From Oceanicella sp. SM1341 (GTDB lineage: Bacteria; Pseudomonadota; Alphaproteobacteria; Rhodobacterales; Rhodobacteraceae), in the NCBI RefSeq assembly GCF_003448965.1, contig NZ_QRGC01000024.1, forward strand, positions 1 to 64,000: a stretch of 64,000 nucleotides of DNA, written 5' to 3'. Below the pieces are notes generated by a model. The model saw only the letters and a program-made list of their open reading frames with translations, made no database searches and was not told the DNA's origin. The translations under genes were made by a program, and so were the position numbers. Below, piece after piece: positions 8,425-16,873 of the stretch. How positions within the stretch are numbered: the first letter of the stretch is position 1; each line of letters starts with the position of its first letter.

Positions 8425-9573
8425 ATGACCCGCCCAGGCCCCATCGGAAAACCCACCGCCTGTCTCGTTCTCGCCGATGGCTCGATCTTCTACGGCCGAG
8501 GCTTCGGGGCGACAGGCACGACGGTGGCGGAACTGTGCTTCAACACCGCGATGACCGGCTACCAGGAAATCATGACCGATCCCTCCTATGCCGGGCAGAT
8601 CGTCACCTTCACCTTCCCGCATGTCGGCAATGTCGGCGTGAACGACGAGGATGACGAGACGGCCGAGCCCGTCGCTGCCGGCATGGTGGTGAAATGGGAT
8701 CCCACCGAGCCCTCGAACTGGCGCGCCGCCGGCGACCTGCCCGACTGGCTGGCCCGGCGCGGCCGCATCGCCATCGGTGGCATCGACACCCGCCGCCTCA
8801 CCCGGCTCATCCGCCTGCAGGGCGTGCCGCACGTCGCGCTGCAGCACAACCCCGACGGCGAGTTCGACGTCGAGGACCTGCTGCAGAAAGCCCGCTCCTT
8901 CAAGGGCCTGGTCGGCGCCGACCTCGCCCGCGAGGTCACCTGCGCCCAGTCCTACCGCTGGAACGAGATGCGCTGGTCCTGGCCCGAAGGCCACCGCCCG
9001 CGCGAGGGTGAGGGCCGGCGCGTCGTCGCCATCGACTACGGCGCGAAGCGCAACATCCTGCGCTGCCTCGCCTCCTCGGGCTGCGACGTGACCGTGCTGC
9101 CGGCCACCGCCACCGCCGAGGACGTGCTCGCCCATGAGCCCGAGGGCCTGTTCCTCTCCAACGGCCCGGGCGACCCCGCCGCCACCGGCGAATACGCCGT
9201 GCCGATGATCCGCTCGATCCTCGACAAGAGCGCCATGCCGGTGTTCGGCATCTGCCTCGGCCACCAGATGCTGGCCCTCGCCCTCGGCGCGCGCACGGTG
9301 AAGATGAATCACGGCCACCACGGTGCGAATCATCCGGTGAAGGACCTCGAGACCGGCAAGGTCGAGATCACCTCGATGAACCACGGCTTCACCGTCGACA
9401 GCCAGACCCTGCCCCAGGGCGTGATGGAAACCCATGTCTCGCTGTTCGACGGCTCGAACTGCGGCATCCGCATGCGCGACCGGCCGGTGTTCTCGGTGCA
9501 GTACCACCCCGAGGCCAGCCCCGGCCCGCAGGACAGCACTTATCTCTTCGAGCGCTTCGTCGCCGCGATGTGA
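8425..9573 (+). CDS. carA: Carbamoyl-phosphate synthase small (glutamine amidotransferase) subunit
   Basis: Encodes 382 residues. CarA hydrolyses glutamine and passes ammonia to CarB to make carbamoyl phosphate for arginine and pyrimidines. The N-terminal CPSase domain (ELCFNTAMTGYQEIMTDPSY) precedes a class I amidotransferase domain with catalytic Cys near residue 277 in FGICLGHQ and the His/Glu pair in YHPEASPGP. Two in-frame ATGs (8419 and 8425) are possible; GAAAGG at 8412-8417 is too close to the first and well spaced for the second. carB is not in the window. The 190-bp upstream gap is AT-rich and probably holds both divergent promoters, but no hexamer pair is convincing. Confidence 0.97.
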   Translation: MTRPGPIGKPTACLVLADGSIFYGRGFGATGTTVAELCFNTAMTGYQEIMTDPSYAGQIVTFTFPHVGNVGVNDEDDETAEPVAAGMVVKWDPTEPSNWRAAGDLPDWLARRGRIAIGGIDTRRLTRLIRLQGVPHVALQHNPDGEFDVEDLLQKARSFKGLVGADLAREVTCAQSYRWNEMRWSWPEGHRPREGEGRRVVAIDYGAKRNILRCLASSGCDVTVLPATATAEDVLAHEPEGLFLSNGPGDPAATGEYAVPMIRSILDKSAMPVFGICLGHQMLALALGARTVKMNHGHHGANHPVKDLETGKVEITSMNHGFTVDSQTLPQGVMETHVSLFDGSNCGIRMRDRPVFSVQYHPEASPGPQDSTYLFERFVAAM

Positions 9574-9581
9574 CGCTGCTC

Positions 9582-9605
9582 CGGCCGGCCCCCTCGGGCC
9601 GGCCG
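9582..9605 (+). terminator. GC hairpin after carA
   Basis: The stem CGGCCGGCCC (9582-9591) pairs with GGGCCGGCCG (9596-9605) across a 4-nt loop, 9 bp after the carA stop. It has no U-tract, so termination strength is uncertain. It is followed by two copies of GGCCGCTCCGTCTC (9601-9614 and 9634-9647). Confidence 0.45.
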
Positions 9606-9727
9606 CTCCGTCTCGGCGCCCGCGCCGTCTTCGGGCCGCTCCGTCTCTGGGCCGCTCGCGCGGTTAAGCCCCCGTTAAGCAAGATTGCGCATCCTCCCGG
9701 AGTCCGGTTGAGGAGCGTGCGTTCACC

Positions 9728-11722
9728 TTGGTCTCCGAGTCTCCAGTCCCCGCCGCCGGGTTTGCCTCGGCACGCGCCCAGAGCGAGGCGGAGCGTTTCG
9801 GCGCCTATCTCGCGTCCCGCGGGCTGATCGATCCCGGCCTGCTCGCCCGTGCGCTGGCCCGCCAGCGCCGCAGCCGCCGGCCGCTGGGCGAGGTGCTGGT
9901 GGCCCATGGCCAGCTCTCCCGCCGCGACATGGTGCGCGCGCTGGGCGCCTTCCACGGCATCATGGAGGTCGATCTCGCGGCGGCCCCGGCCGACCCCGCG
10001 CTGCTGGCACGCTGCTCGGCCGCCGCCTGTCTCGACGCCGGGTGCATCCCCTGGCGGCGGGTGGGCAGCACGGTGATCGTCGTGCTGGCCGACCCCACGC
10101 CCGAGCGCCTGCGCGAGGCGGAGCAGGCCTGCGGCCTCACTCCGGGCACCGCAGCCGTGGCCCTGGCCGACCGGCAGGAGATCGAGGCCGCTCTTGCCCT
10201 CGCCTTCCGCGACCACCTGGCCCTGCGCGCGGGCCGGCGCACCCGGGAGGAACTCTCCTGCCGGAGCTGGGGCCGCCACACCCGCACCGTGGCCGCGGCC
10301 GGCGTGGCGCTGGCACTGCTGTGCTTCGCGCTCTTCGGCATAGCCCCCTGCCTCGCGGTGATCTTCTGCCTCGCGGTGCTCTCGAACGCCGCGACCACCG
10401 CGCTGCGCCTCACCTCGCTGGTGATGTCCTGGGTGATCGAGGACCGCGCACCGCCACACGAGCTGCCCCGGCTCAGCCGTTTCCGCACCCTGCCCCAGGT
10501 CTCGATCCTCGTGCCCCTGTTCCGCGAGACCGAGGTGCTCGACCGGTTGCTCGCGGCCCTCGGGCGCCTCGACTATCCCGCGGAACTGCTCGACATCATC
10601 CTCGTGCTCGAGGAGGACGACACCCGCATGGTGGAGGCGGTGCAGGCCCGCAGCCTGCCGCCCACCTGCCGCGCGCTGACCGTGCCGGCCGACAGCCTGC
10701 GCACCAAGCCGCGGGCGATGAACTACGCGCTCGACTTCTGTCGCGGCGAGATCCTCGGCATCTACGACGCCGAGGACCAGCCGGACCCGAAGCAGGTCGC
10801 CACCGTCGTCGAGGCCTTCGCGGAGAGCCCGGCGCGCGTGGCCTGCATCCAGGCGCGGCTGTCCTATTTCAACGCCGGCGAGAACTGGATCTCGCGCTGC
10901 TTCGCCGTCGAATACGCCACCTGGTTCAACGTCCTGCTCAAGGGCGTGCAGCGGGTGCGCTTCCCGGTGCCGCTGGGCGGCACCTCGGTGTTCTTCCGCC
11001 GCTCCGCGCTGGAGGCCGTGGGGGCCTGGGACGCGCACAACGTCACCGAGGACGCCGACCTCGGGATGCGCCTCGCCCGCTTCGGCCTGCGCACGAGGGT
11101 GATCGACTCGATCACGCTGGAGGAAGCGAACTGCCGGGCCTGGCCCTGGGTAAAGCAGCGCTCGCGCTGGCAGAAGGGCTACATGGTGACCTGGATCACC
11201 CACATGCTGCAGCCGCTGCAGCTCTGGCGTGATCTCGGGGTCTACGGCTTCATCGGCTTCCAGGTGCTGATGCTGGGCGGCGCCGCGGCGCAGCTCTCGC
11301 TGCCGTTGCTGTGGCTCGGCTGGCTGATGTCTTCCCTCGGCTTCGTGCCGAGCTGGATCGCCGCCGTGCCCGCGCCGCTGATGCCGGCGATCGCGGTGAG
11401 CCTGCTCGTCGGGCAGGTCGTGCTCTTCGCCACCAGCATCCGCGCACTGGTGAACACCGGCCAGGCGCGGCTGATCCCCTGGCTCGCGATCCTGCCGCTC
11501 TACTGGCCGCTGGGCGCCGCGGCGGCCTACAAGGCGCTGTTCGAGCTCGTGTTCAAGCCCTTCTACTGGGACAAGACCGACCATGGCGTGAGCGTGGTCG
11601 ATCCCTATGGCGGCCAGCCCCTGCCCGGCTTCCGTCCGGCCGACCACCCCGGGATCGGGCCGGAGGAGGCTGTCGTGGTGGAGGAAGCGGCCCATGCGGC
11701 CCGGGTGGTTGCCCGGGCCTGA
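9728..11722 (+). CDS. Membrane glycosyltransferase family 2 with N-terminal MshEN-type domain
   Basis: Encodes 664 residues, probably from the TTG at 9728; no ATG or GTG start fits in frame upstream. Residues 23-75 form two tandem motifs of the MshEN (type II secretion ATPase N-terminal) class: RFGAYLASRGLI...LARALARQ, the exact 5-residue spacer RRSRR, then PLGEVLVAHGQL...MVRALGAF. MshEN domains bind cyclic di-GMP in several proteins. Two membrane helices lie near 190-235. The GT2 catalytic domain at about 258-490 has YDAEDQPDP (metal-binding), TEDADLG (catalytic base region) and QRSRWQKG (acceptor/processivity motif), followed by several C-terminal helices. The protein resembles polysaccharide-extruding synthases. 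Motif II ends in Phe where the consensus has Gln. Confidence 0.88.
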   Translation: MVSESPVPAAGFASARAQSEAERFGAYLASRGLIDPGLLARALARQRRSRRPLGEVLVAHGQLSRRDMVRALGAFHGIMEVDLAAAPADPALLARCSAAACLDAGCIPWRRVGSTVIVVLADPTPERLREAEQACGLTPGTAAVALADRQEIEAALALAFRDHLALRAGRRTREELSCRSWGRHTRTVAAAGVALALLCFALFGIAPCLAVIFCLAVLSNAATTALRLTSLVMSWVIEDRAPPHELPRLSRFRTLPQVSILVPLFRETEVLDRLLAALGRLDYPAELLDIILVLEEDDTRMVEAVQARSLPPTCRALTVPADSLRTKPRAMNYALDFCRGEILGIYDAEDQPDPKQVATVVEAFAESPARVACIQARLSYFNAGENWISRCFAVEYATWFNVLLKGVQRVRFPVPLGGTSVFFRRSALEAVGAWDAHNVTEDADLGMRLARFGLRTRVIDSITLEEANCRAWPWVKQRSRWQKGYMVTWITHMLQPLQLWRDLGVYGFIGFQVLMLGGAAAQLSLPLLWLGWLMSSLGFVPSWIAAVPAPLMPAIAVSLLVGQVVLFATSIRALVNTGQARLIPWLAILPLYWPLGAAAAYKALFELVFKPFYWDKTDHGVSVVDPYGGQPLPGFRPADHPGIGPEEAVVVEEAAHAARVVARA

Positions 11723-11728
11723 CGGGGC

Positions 11729-12487
11729 TCAGCGCATGGAGAAGCGCACCTCGCCCAGGCCGGTGACCGACATCACCGCCTCGGCGCCGGCCGGCACCGG
11801 GGTGACCGGCATGTGCGTGCCGCACAGCACGATGTCGCCCGCGCGCAGGGTGATGCCGCGGGCGTTGAAGCGGTCGGCGATGAAGGCCAGCGCTTCGGCG
11901 GGGGGCTGCGGCGCGGCGCCCGCTTGGCGCAGCAGTTCCTCGCCGCCCACGCTCACCACCGTCTCGAGCGCGGAGAAATCCGTGTCGGCCGGGGCGCCGG
12001 GACCGCCGAGCACGGCGCCGTCGTTGAAGATGTTGCCGGCGAGGATGGTGGGCACATGCGGCACCGCTCCGCCGCCGCGCCGGTCGAGCAGCTCGAAGGC
12101 CGGCACCCAGCGCGCCACGTGGGCGAGCACGCTGGCCGCGTCCCATCCGCCCGCGCGCGGGGCCATGTCGGCGCCGATCACCGCCGCGATCTCGGGCTCC
12201 ATCATGAACTCGCGGTAGGCGGCGGCCTCCAGCACGGCGCCGCTCTCGCGGATGCCCTCGGCGAGCACCCGGCCGTAGCCCGGATGCGGCAAGCCCATGC
12301 GGGCCATCGCGGCCCCGGTGTTCCACGAGATCTTGTAGCCGGCCACGCCCCCGGCGGCGGGCGCGAGCAGCCCGGTCACCAGGTCCTGCGCGGCGAGCCC
12401 GGCCTCGATGTCCGCGAGCTCCGGCTCGGCCGCGAAGGGGGCACGGGCGGTGCGGGCGGCGGCGATGCGGGCGGCGATGTCCTTCAT
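11729..12487 (-). CDS. 2-oxo-hept-3-ene-1,7-dioate / 2-keto-4-pentenoate hydratase family protein
   Basis: Encodes 252 residues of the MhpD/HpaH hydratase fold (FAH superfamily). YKISWNTGAAMARMG and EPEIAAVIGADM match the substrate-loop and metal-binding acidic regions, and LRAGDIVLCGTHM is the conserved C-terminal strand. Family members add water to dienoates in meta-cleavage pathways, including homoprotocatechuate degradation. Its ATG overlaps the GntR stop by 4 bp, so the two are translationally coupled. Within the operon the substrate is likely a hydroxymuconate-derived dienoate. The exact substrate cannot be read from sequence. It is 7 bp from the convergent glycosyltransferase stop. Confidence 0.78.
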   Translation of the reverse strand: MKDIAARIAAARTARAPFAAEPELADIEAGLAAQDLVTGLLAPAAGGVAGYKISWNTGAAMARMGLPHPGYGRVLAEGIRESGAVLEAAAYREFMMEPEIAAVIGADMAPRAGGWDAASVLAHVARWVPAFELLDRRGGGAVPHVPTILAGNIFNDGAVLGGPGAPADTDFSALETVVSVGGEELLRQAGAAPQPPAEALAFIADRFNARGITLRAGDIVLCGTHMPVTPVPAGAEAVMSVTGLGEVRFSMR

Positions 12488-13146
12488 TCGATCTTTCCTG
12501 CGTCGAGTTTCAGCCGGGTCTCGTAGGCCTGCGAGAGATGGGCGTGCATGGCGGCATCCGCCTCGTCTGGCCTGCGGGCGGCGATAGCCTCGAGGATGGC
12601 CTCGTGCTCGGCCAGCGCCTGCTCGCCCCGGCCCTCGGCGGCGAGCGAGGTGGTGGCGACCAGCGCCATCGCCTGGTGCACGGCCACGAGCTGCTGGATG
12701 AGGTAGCGGTTGTGGCTGGCGAGGTGGATCTGGTGATGGAAGCGCTTGTTGGCCCGTGCAAGTGCCGCCGCGTCGTTCACCAGCCCGTGGTCGCGCTGCA
12801 GCAGCTCGCGCAGCACCGAGATCTCCTCGGGCGCTGCATGCATGGCGGCAAGCCGCGCCGCCAGCCCCTCGAGCGTGGCGCGCACCACGTAGAGCTCGCC
12901 GAGCTGGTCATGGTCGAGGCTGGAGACGATGAGGCTGCGCCCGTCGCGCGTCACGACACCCTGTGTCTCCAGGCGCTTGAGCGCCTCGCGGATCGGGGTG
13001 CGCGACACGCCGAAGCGCTCGGCCAGCTCGCTCTCGACCAGCCGGCCGCCGGGGCCGATGAGCCCGTCATCGATGATTTTGAGGATCAGCTCGTATGCAT
13101 CACCGGGATTCTGCACCGCGCCGCCTGCCGTGACCTTCTTGTTCAT
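12484..13146 (-). CDS. GntR-family (FadR/FCD subfamily) transcriptional regulator
   Basis: Encodes 220 residues. The N-terminal winged helix-turn-helix (about 20-80) includes LVESELAERFGVSRTPIREALKRLE, the textbook GntR recognition segment. The C-terminal all-helical FCD ligand domain has the Asp/His pattern around FHHQIHLASHNR and ends near HLSQAYETRL. FCD regulators usually sense carboxylic acids and repress catabolic genes. I chose the ATG at 13144-13146 (MNKKVTAGG); an alternative 14 codons upstream adds a non-homologous lead. Its 3' end overlaps the hydratase start by 4 bp. Confidence 0.9.
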   Translation of the reverse strand: MNKKVTAGGAVQNPGDAYELILKIIDDGLIGPGGRLVESELAERFGVSRTPIREALKRLETQGVVTRDGRSLIVSSLDHDQLGELYVVRATLEGLAARLAAMHAAPEEISVLRELLQRDHGLVNDAAALARANKRFHHQIHLASHNRYLIQQLVAVHQAMALVATTSLAAEGRGEQALAEHEAILEAIAARRPDEADAAMHAHLSQAYETRLKLDAGKIE

Positions 13147-13211
13147 GGAGCGCAAGATAGGCCGCACAAAGGCCGAGGGAAAGCGCATTCGCGCGCCCGC
13201 CCCCGGGCGGG

Positions 13212-13670
13212 TCAGTCGTCATGCGGCTTGAGGCGGGTCGCGGTCTCGCGCAGTTCCTCGAGCATGTTCAGCAGCACTTCCAGCCGCTCGGAGCCGAACT
13301 CGGACTCGAGCTCGCGGTAGATACGCTCGGATTCCGGCACCATGCGGCGGAACAGCTCCGCCCCCTCCTCGGTGAGCATCACCACCCGGCGCCGCGCATC
13401 GCGCGCCGGCGCCTCCGAGGGCGCGGTGAGGCCCCGCTCCTCCAGCGCGCGCAGGATGCGGGTGAGACTGGGGCCCAGGATGGCGCAGCGGTCGGAAAGC
13501 TCGGTCGCGTCGAGCGGGCCCATCTCGGCCAGGGCGCGCAGCACGCGCCATTGCGGCAGGCTGAGGTTGTTCGCGTCGACATGCGGCTTGAACAGCCGCA
13601 TCGTCGCCTCGCGGGCACGCAGCAGCGCGATGGGCAGGGCGCGCTCGAAGCGCCTCGGGTGCCCGCTCAT
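13212..13670 (-). CDS. hpaR: MarR-family regulator, HpaR type
   Basis: Encodes 152 residues with a winged helix-turn-helix: NLSLPQWRVLRALAEMGPLD, then ELSDRCAILGPSLTRILRALEERGL, then the wing RDARRRVVMLTEEG. This layout and the SLPQWRVLR segment match HpaR, repressor of homoprotocatechuate (4-hydroxyphenylacetate) degradation genes. The start codon overlaps the stop of the isomerase gene by 4 bp. It probably controls this operon, sensing an aromatic acid, by analogy. Confidence 0.8.
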   Translation of the reverse strand: MSGHPRRFERALPIALLRAREATMRLFKPHVDANNLSLPQWRVLRALAEMGPLDATELSDRCAILGPSLTRILRALEERGLTAPSEAPARDARRRVVMLTEEGAELFRRMVPESERIYRELESEFGSERLEVLLNMLEELRETATRLKPHDD

Positions 13671-14065
13671 GCGCCGGCGCGCGCCGCGATGGCGCCATGC
13701 ACGGTGCTGTAGCTGCGGATGGAGAAGGCCGCGACGATCTCGCGGATCTCCAGGCTCAGCATGAAGGGCAGCCCCTCCAGCCGCGGGCGCAGGAAGGCTT
13801 CGGCGGCGTCATAGACATGGCCGGCGGCACGCTGGCGCTCCTCCGCGCTGCGGCCCTCGCCGAGGCGCAGGCTCATGTCGATGAAGCCGTAGGGCTCCGC
13901 CCCGTCGGCGATCTCGACCACCGCGCAGCGCAGGCCGCGCACGCGGATGCCGCCGAGCGGGAACAGCCCGGTCTCCACCATCGCGTCGCGCAGGGCGCGC
14001 GCGAAGGCCTGCAGGTCGAGGCGGCTGTCCAGGTCGGGTGAATATTCGAAACTCAGATGCGGCAT
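13667..14065 (-). CDS. hpaF: 5-carboxymethyl-2-hydroxymuconate delta-isomerase
   Basis: Encodes 132 residues starting MPHLSFEYSPDL, in which Pro2 becomes the catalytic N-terminal proline of the tautomerase superfamily after Met removal. That requirement fixes the start at 14063-14065, not the ATG 20 codons upstream. HpaF converts 5-carboxymethyl-2-hydroxymuconate to its oxo form in homoprotocatechuate catabolism. Length agrees with HpaF (about 126-130). It is the first gene of the operon hpaF-hpaR-gntR-hydratase. The ring-cleaving dioxygenase, dehydrogenase, decarboxylase and aldolase of the pathway are not in the window. Confidence 0.82.
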   Translation of the reverse strand: MPHLSFEYSPDLDSRLDLQAFARALRDAMVETGLFPLGGIRVRGLRCAVVEIADGAEPYGFIDMSLRLGEGRSAEERQRAAGHVYDAAEAFLRPRLEGLPFMLSLEIREIVAAFSIRSYSTVHGAIAARAGA

Positions 14066-14156
14066 CCGGCCCCCGCAGTCCTTTAACAGGTTAACCTTCC
14101 TAGAGAGGTCGGGGGCAGGTGTCAATCGGCAGAAGGGGCCGAGCCGCGGGGCGTGT

Positions 14157-14177
14157 GGCGGGCCGCGCGGGCCCGCC
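14157..14177 (-). terminator. Hairpin downstream of the class II aldolase gene
   Basis: GGCGGGCC (14157-14164) pairs with GGCCCGCC (14170-14177) around a 5-nt loop, 10 bp past the aldolase stop on the minus strand. It likely ends the sugar-acid operon, although no U-tract follows. Confidence 0.4.
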
Positions 14178-14186
14178 GCCGGTGCG

Positions 14187-14942
14187 TCAGAGGCGGAAGT
14201 CCTCGCCGTCGCGCTCGAGGATCTGCCGGATGGCGATCATCAGCTTGTCGCCCTGCTCGGGGTAGCTCTCGATCTCGCGGGCGGTCTTCTCGGCCACCTC
14301 GTCGGAGAGGCGGCGCAGGGGCTTGCCGGTCCAGAGCGCCTTCACGTAGGTCTCGGCGGCGCGCTCGAAATAGTAGAGGCGGTTGAAGGTGTCGGCCACG
14401 GTGGCGCCCACCACCATGATGCCGTGGTTGCCCATCACCAGCACCTGCTTGGAGGGGTCGGCGAGCAGCTGACAGCAGCGCTGCGCCTCTTCCTCGAAGG
14501 CAAGGCCGCCATACTCGGTGTCGATCGCGACGCGGTTGAAGAACATCGCCGAGTTCTGGTCGAAGGGCGGCAGCGAGCTGTCCTCCATCATGGCGATGAC
14601 GGTGGCGTAGATCGAGTGGACGTGCATGGCGCAGCGCGCATGCGGCAGGTGGCGGTGGATGGTGCCGTGCAGGCCCCAGGCGGTGGGGTCCGGCGCGTCG
14701 GGACCTTCCATCGACGAGGGGTCGTTCGCGTCGAGCAGCAGCAGGTCGGAGGCCTTGATCAGGCTGAAATGCATCTGGTTGGGGTTCATGAGGAACTGGG
14801 TGCCGTCCTCGTTCACCGCGAGCGAGTAGTGGTTGGCCACCCCCTCGTGCATGTTGAGCCTGGCGGTCCAGCGGAAGGTGGCTGCGAGATCCTCGCGCTC
14901 CTGCTGGAGGTTGTGTTTCGGGCTGAGCTGGGCAACGGACAT
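14187..14942 (-). CDS. Class II aldolase/adducin-family protein
   Basis: Encodes 251 residues. The zinc-binding histidines appear in MHVHSIYAT (HxH) and the later NHGIMVVGAT, with an early NHYSLAVNEDG substrate segment. Members include L-fuculose- and L-ribulose-phosphate aldolases and epimerases, but many act on other hydroxy-keto substrates. I chose the ATG at 14940-14942 (MSVAQLSPKHN), because upstream codons are proline/glycine-rich low-complexity sequence. It is the last gene of the sugar-acid operon, 116 bp after the dehydratase with a hairpin between them. A role in processing a keto-deoxy acid by a cleavage branch is inference. Confidence 0.82.
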   Translation of the reverse strand: MSVAQLSPKHNLQQEREDLAATFRWTARLNMHEGVANHYSLAVNEDGTQFLMNPNQMHFSLIKASDLLLLDANDPSSMEGPDAPDPTAWGLHGTIHRHLPHARCAMHVHSIYATVIAMMEDSSLPPFDQNSAMFFNRVAIDTEYGGLAFEEEAQRCCQLLADPSKQVLVMGNHGIMVVGATVADTFNRLYYFERAAETYVKALWTGKPLRRLSDEVAEKTAREIESYPEQGDKLMIAIRQILERDGEDFRL

Positions 14943-15024
14943 CGCGGTTCTCCTGTCGGGCGGCGTATTGTCGACAATGTTACCTGCGGCCGGCAGGGTC
15001 AAGCCCCCTGCCCCGGCGAGCGGT

Positions 15025-15051
15025 CCCCGGCCCCCCCAGGAGGGGCCGGGG
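15025..15051 (-). other. Intercistronic hairpin after the IlvD/Edd dehydratase gene
   Basis: CCCCGGCCCC (15025-15034) pairs with GGGGCCGGGG (15042-15051) across a 7-nt loop, 7 bp after the dehydratase stop. Inside an operon it may shield the upstream message from 3' exonucleases or cut transcription into the aldolase gene. Confidence 0.5.
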
Positions 15052-15058
15052 CGCTGCT

Positions 15059-16828
15059 TCAGTGGTTGTGGCGCGGCACCACGTCGGACACGCGCTGGTA
15101 TTTCACCGCAAGGTCCATGCAGCCGCCCTGGGCGAGCTGGCCCACGGTCTGGCGGGCGAGCTCCTGCCACGGCGTCTGCGAGGCGGGGAATTCCGGCAGG
15201 CCCTCGGCCTTGCGCGCTTCCCAGACCGCCTCGTCGACCAGCGCGTCGCAGCGGCCCTGGTTGAGGTCGATGCGGATGATGTCATCGGTGCGCAGCCAGG
15301 CGAGCCCGCCGCCCACCGCCGCTTCCGGCGAGGCGTTGAGGATCGAGGGGCTGTCCGCGGTGCCGGACTGGCGCCCGTCGCCGATGGTGGGCAGCGAGGT
15401 GATGCCCTGGCGCAGCAGCGCGTCGGGCGGCTGCATGTTCACCACCTCGGCCGAGCCGGGCCAGCCCACCGGGCCGCAACCGCGGATCACCAGGATGCAG
15501 CTGTCGTCGATGTTCAGCGCGGGGTCGTTGATGCGGTCGTGGTAGTCCTCCGAGCCGTCGAAGACGATGGCGCGACCCTCGTAGACACCCTCGTTGCCGG
15601 GGGTCGAGAGGTAGCGGGCGCGGAACTCCGGCGAGATGACGGAGGTCTTCATGATCGCGGTGTCGAAGAGATTGCCGGTCATCACCACGAAACCGGCCTT
15701 CTCGGAGAGCGGCTTGGCGAAGGGGAAGATCACCTCGCGGCCCTCGGCCTCGTGGCCCTCGAGGTTCTCGAACATGCCCTTGCCGGTGGCGGTGATCGTG
15801 TCGCGCAGCAGGCCCGCCTCGCGCAGCTCCCACATCACCGACGGAACACCGCCGGCGCGGTAGAAGCCCTCGCCGAGGTATTTGCCAGCGGGCTGCATGT
15901 TCACGAGCAGCGGCACGTCATGGCCGTAGAGCTGCCAGTCCGAGGGCTTGAGCTCGACGCCGACATGCGCGGCGATGGCCTGCAGGTGCGGCTGGGCGTT
16001 GGTCGAGCCGCCGAGCGCCGAGTTGGTGGCGATGGCGTTGAGGAAGGCGTCGCGGGTGAGGATGTCGGAGGGTTTGAGGTCCTCGTGGGCCATCTCGACG
16101 ATGCGCAGGCCGGTGCGGTAGGCCATGGTCGAGCGGTCGGCATAGGGCGCGGGGATCGCGGCGCAGCCGGTGAGCGACATGCCGAGCGCCTCGGCGAGCC
16201 CGTTCATCGTGCTCGCGGTGCCCATGGTGTTGCAATGGCCCATGGAGGGCACCGAGCCTGCGCAGGCGCGGAAGAACTGCTCCTCGGTGATCTCGCCGCG
16301 GGCGAGCTTGCGGCGCATCCGCCACACGATGGTGCCGGCCCCCACCAGGTCGTCGCCCTCGAAATAGCCGTCGAGCGAGGGGCCGCCGGAGAGCACGATC
16401 GCCGGGATGTCGACCGTCGCCGCCGCCATCAGGCAGGCAGGCGTGGTCTTGTCGCAGCCGGTGGTGAGCACCACCGCGTCGATCGGGTAGCCGAAGAGCA
16501 GCTCCACGAGGCCCATGTAGGCGAGGTTGCGGTCGAGCGCCGCCGTGGGCCGCTTGCCGGTTTCCTGGATCGGGTGGACCGGGAATTCGAGCGGGATGCC
16601 GCCTGCCTCGCGGATGCCTTCACGCACGCGGTCGGCGAGCTGGATATGCACGCGGTTGCAGGGGGAGAGGTCGGAGCCGGTCTGGGCGATGCCGATGATC
16701 GGCTTGCCGGAGCGCAGCTCCTCGTAGGAATAGCGCCAGCCGAGGTACTTCTCCATGTAGAGGGCGACCTGGTCGGGGCGGTGGGGGTCGTCGAACCACT
16801 CGCGCGAGCGGAATCTGCGGGTCATCAT
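15059..16828 (-). CDS. IlvD/Edd-family sugar-acid dehydratase (xylonate/arabinonate type)
   Basis: Encodes 589 residues, the full length of pentonate dehydratases such as Caulobacter XylD. Iron-sulfur cysteines are visible in SDLSPCNRV, TTGCDKTTP and GHCNTMGTAST. The conserved PTIGDGRQSGTADSPSI segment near residue 480 belongs to the active site. The enzyme dehydrates an aldonate to its 2-keto-3-deoxy form. The presence of an FAH-family dehydratase and a semialdehyde dehydrogenase in the same operon favours a pentonate substrate (D-xylonate or L-arabinonate). Two start ATGs lie in tandem at 16828 and 16825. It follows the dehydrogenase gene by 81 bp. Confidence 0.88.
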   Translation of the reverse strand: MMTRRFRSREWFDDPHRPDQVALYMEKYLGWRYSYEELRSGKPIIGIAQTGSDLSPCNRVHIQLADRVREGIREAGGIPLEFPVHPIQETGKRPTAALDRNLAYMGLVELLFGYPIDAVVLTTGCDKTTPACLMAAATVDIPAIVLSGGPSLDGYFEGDDLVGAGTIVWRMRRKLARGEITEEQFFRACAGSVPSMGHCNTMGTASTMNGLAEALGMSLTGCAAIPAPYADRSTMAYRTGLRIVEMAHEDLKPSDILTRDAFLNAIATNSALGGSTNAQPHLQAIAAHVGVELKPSDWQLYGHDVPLLVNMQPAGKYLGEGFYRAGGVPSVMWELREAGLLRDTITATGKGMFENLEGHEAEGREVIFPFAKPLSEKAGFVVMTGNLFDTAIMKTSVISPEFRARYLSTPGNEGVYEGRAIVFDGSEDYHDRINDPALNIDDSCILVIRGCGPVGWPGSAEVVNMQPPDALLRQGITSLPTIGDGRQSGTADSPSILNASPEAAVGGGLAWLRTDDIIRIDLNQGRCDALVDEAVWEARKAEGLPEFPASQTPWQELARQTVGQLAQGGCMDLAVKYQRVSDVVPRHNH

Positions 16829-16873
16829 CTCTCTCCCTCGGGGCCCGGGGCCCCCGGTTGTCGAAAGGTCCGA

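Noticed and set aside
9601-9647. Two copies of GGCCGCTCCGTCTC after carA as a regulatory array
   Set aside because: The 14-mers lie in GC-rich 3' sequence with only two copies and no link to a promoter signal. I keep them as a remark in the carA hairpin entry only.
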